DNA from: Pseudomonadota bacterium
GTDB taxonomy: Bacteria; Pseudomonadota; Alphaproteobacteria; Sphingomonadales; Sphingomonadaceae
NCBI GenBank assembly: GCA_023390415.1
Contig: JAEWCW010000086.1
Location: 1 to 7,578, forward strand
Length of the DNA stretch: 7,578 bases
Reading direction: 5' to 3'
Part shown: positions 6,524 through 7,578 of the stretch, piece by piece
Numbering within the stretch: position 1 is the first letter of the stretch
How the letters are laid out: each line of letters begins with the position of its first letter
Notes under the pieces: model-generated
Seen by the model: the letters and a program-made list of their open reading frames with translations, nothing else
Database searches by the model: none
Told to the model about the DNA's origin: nothing
Translations under genes and position numbers: made by a program

Positions 6524-6576
6524 GCTGGCGTTGGAGATTTGCTCGGGATTTGACGTGACGATCCGACTGCTACGGA

Positions 6577-7578
6577 TTACGCGGCGACAGTTCGCTGCCG
6601 CAGCGCCAGGGCCGCTAGCGCCGCAAGGCAGACTGCGCTCACGGGCAGGACGATCCAGTTCAGCATGTCCCAGCCATAGCTGTTGTACACCTGACCCGAC
6701 ATCAGCGAGCCGAAGGCGACGAAGCCAAATAGCACGAAGTCGTGGAAGCCTTGCACCGTGCCCTTCTCGGACGGGCGGTAGCTTTCGGCGACCATCGCGG
6801 TAGCGCCGATGAAACCGAAGTTCCAGCCGATGCCGAGGATGATCAGCGCCGTCCAGAACTGCCAGAGCGCGATGCCGGACAGCGCAACGAGCGCGCAGCA
6901 GACCAAGAGCAGCAGCCCCGCGGCGACGATCCGCTCCTTGCCGAAGCGGGCAATCAGCTGACCGGTGAAGAAGCTCGGCGCGAACATCGCCATGACGTGC
7001 CAAGAGATCCCCAGCGTCGCCTGGTCCGGCGTGAAGCCGCAGCCGACCATCGCGAGCGGCGCTCCGGTCATCACGAAACTCATCAGCGCGTAGCTGCCGA
7101 CCGCGCACAGCAGGCCGACAGCAAATTTCGGCTGGCGAATGATCTCGATCAGCGCGCGCGCGGGCCGGGTATCGCCCGCAAACCCGCCGGTGCCGGCCGA
7201 CAGGCGCGGCAGAAAGGCGAGGATTGCGGCACCGGCCGCCGCCAGTGCGATGATCGAGGCGAAGGAGCCCGCGAACATTACCGGCGCGAAAGCCTCACGG
7301 GTGAAGAATACGATCTGCGGACCGAGCACTGCCGTCACCACGCCTCCGGCGAGGATCCATGAAATGGCCCGCGCCTTGAATTCCGGCGGGGCATTGTCAG
7401 CGGCGGCGAAGCGAAACTGCTGTACGAATGCGCCGCCCGCGCCCACGACCAAAAGGCCGATGCACAGGAGCCAAAAACTTGGGAGGAAGAATGCGGCCGT
7501 CGCGAGGGCGCCGCCAAGAGCTGTGACGCAGGTGCCGAGCATGAAGCCGGGCCGCTGCCCCAGCGCGCGGATGATAGC
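6577..7578 (-). CDS. Major facilitator superfamily transporter, N-terminus outside window
   Basis: The frame is open to the right edge, with 333 residues visible and about 60-70 missing at the N-terminus compared with a 12-helix transporter. I count ten hydrophobic segments, which would be helices 3-12. The visible part begins in the helix 2-3 loop (RALGQRPGFMLGT), and the matching loop between the two halves' equivalents reads ARFGKERIVAAG, as expected for the repeated MFS motif A. Other features are FVQQFRFAAAD near helix 4 and PSEKGTVQGFHDF in the C-terminal half. The substrate cannot be told from sequence; export of a small molecule is only a guess. A methionine at 7542 lies inside the transporter and is not the true start. 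It ends 180 bases upstream of hppA, which has its own promoter; no clear terminator follows the stop. Confidence 0.9.
   Translation of the reverse strand, partial: AIIRALGQRPGFMLGTCVTALGGALATAAFFLPSFWLLCIGLLVVGAGGAFVQQFRFAAADNAPPEFKARAISWILAGGVVTAVLGPQIVFFTREAFAPVMFAGSFASIIALAAAGAAILAFLPRLSAGTGGFAGDTRPARALIEIIRQPKFAVGLLCAVGSYALMSFVMTGAPLAMVGCGFTPDQATLGISWHVMAMFAPSFFTGQLIARFGKERIVAAGLLLLVCCALVALSGIALWQFWTALIILGIGWNFGFIGATAMVAESYRPSEKGTVQGFHDFVLFGFVAFGSLMSGQVYNSYGWDMLNWIVLPVSAVCLAALAALALRQRTVAA

Noticed and set aside
5200..6558. 452-residue plus-strand frame antisense to hppA
   Set aside because: It lies opposite a certain gene, has the repetitive D/G/A/R-rich composition typical of the antisense of GC-rich codons, and shows no recognisable domain.
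6551..6560. Tandem TGACG TGACG upstream of the hppA promoter as a possible operator
   Set aside because: It is only two 5-base units with no second copy or dyad that matches a known regulator site; chance cannot be excluded.
6742..7362. 206-residue plus-strand frame opposite the transporter gene
   Set aside because: It is charged, low-complexity antisense sequence; the opposite strand encodes ten clear membrane segments.

Overview
The window is high-GC DNA with every recognisable gene on the minus strand, so it reads right to left. It looks like an ordinary chromosomal core region of an alphaproteobacterium, most likely Sphingomonadales. That placement is an inference from three things: the order infA, maf, RNase E/G-like gene, yacG and tRNA-Phe, which I know from alphaproteobacterial genomes; a potassium-independent type membrane pyrophosphatase; and strong GC bias at third codon positions, which produces long spurious antisense frames. 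I see no insertion sequence, integrase, CRISPR array or other sign of recent transfer.

Right part (6397-7578): the C-terminal five-sixths of a major facilitator transporter runs off the right edge. A 180-base gap follows, holding a good sigma70-type promoter and a structured leader of about 90 nt for hppA. Middle (4077-6396): hppA encodes a 724-residue proton-pumping pyrophosphatase and ends 22 bases before a strong rho-independent terminator. Next (2115-4076) is a secreted S9-family serine peptidase with its own candidate promoter and a near-perfect ribosome binding site.

Left part (1-2038): a compact housekeeping cluster. infA (initiation factor IF-1) is followed after 16 bases by maf (nucleoside triphosphate pyrophosphatase), then by a short cysteine-free RNase E/G-family protein whose TTG start overlaps the maf stop, then by yacG (zinc-finger gyrase inhibitor), which starts inside the RNase gene. 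tRNA-Phe(GAA) follows with its own probable promoter and is cut by the left edge. The overlaps imply translational coupling from maf to yacG. Together these genes serve translation initiation, nucleotide-pool cleaning, RNA processing and gyrase control; hppA adds PPi-driven proton pumping, and the peptidase and transporter are separate units.

I found no convincing new system. The most useful second looks are the compact RNase E/G-like protein, the overlapping alternative hairpins in the hppA leader, a terminator-like structure just upstream of infA, and start-codon questions in infA, the RNase gene and the peptidase gene.
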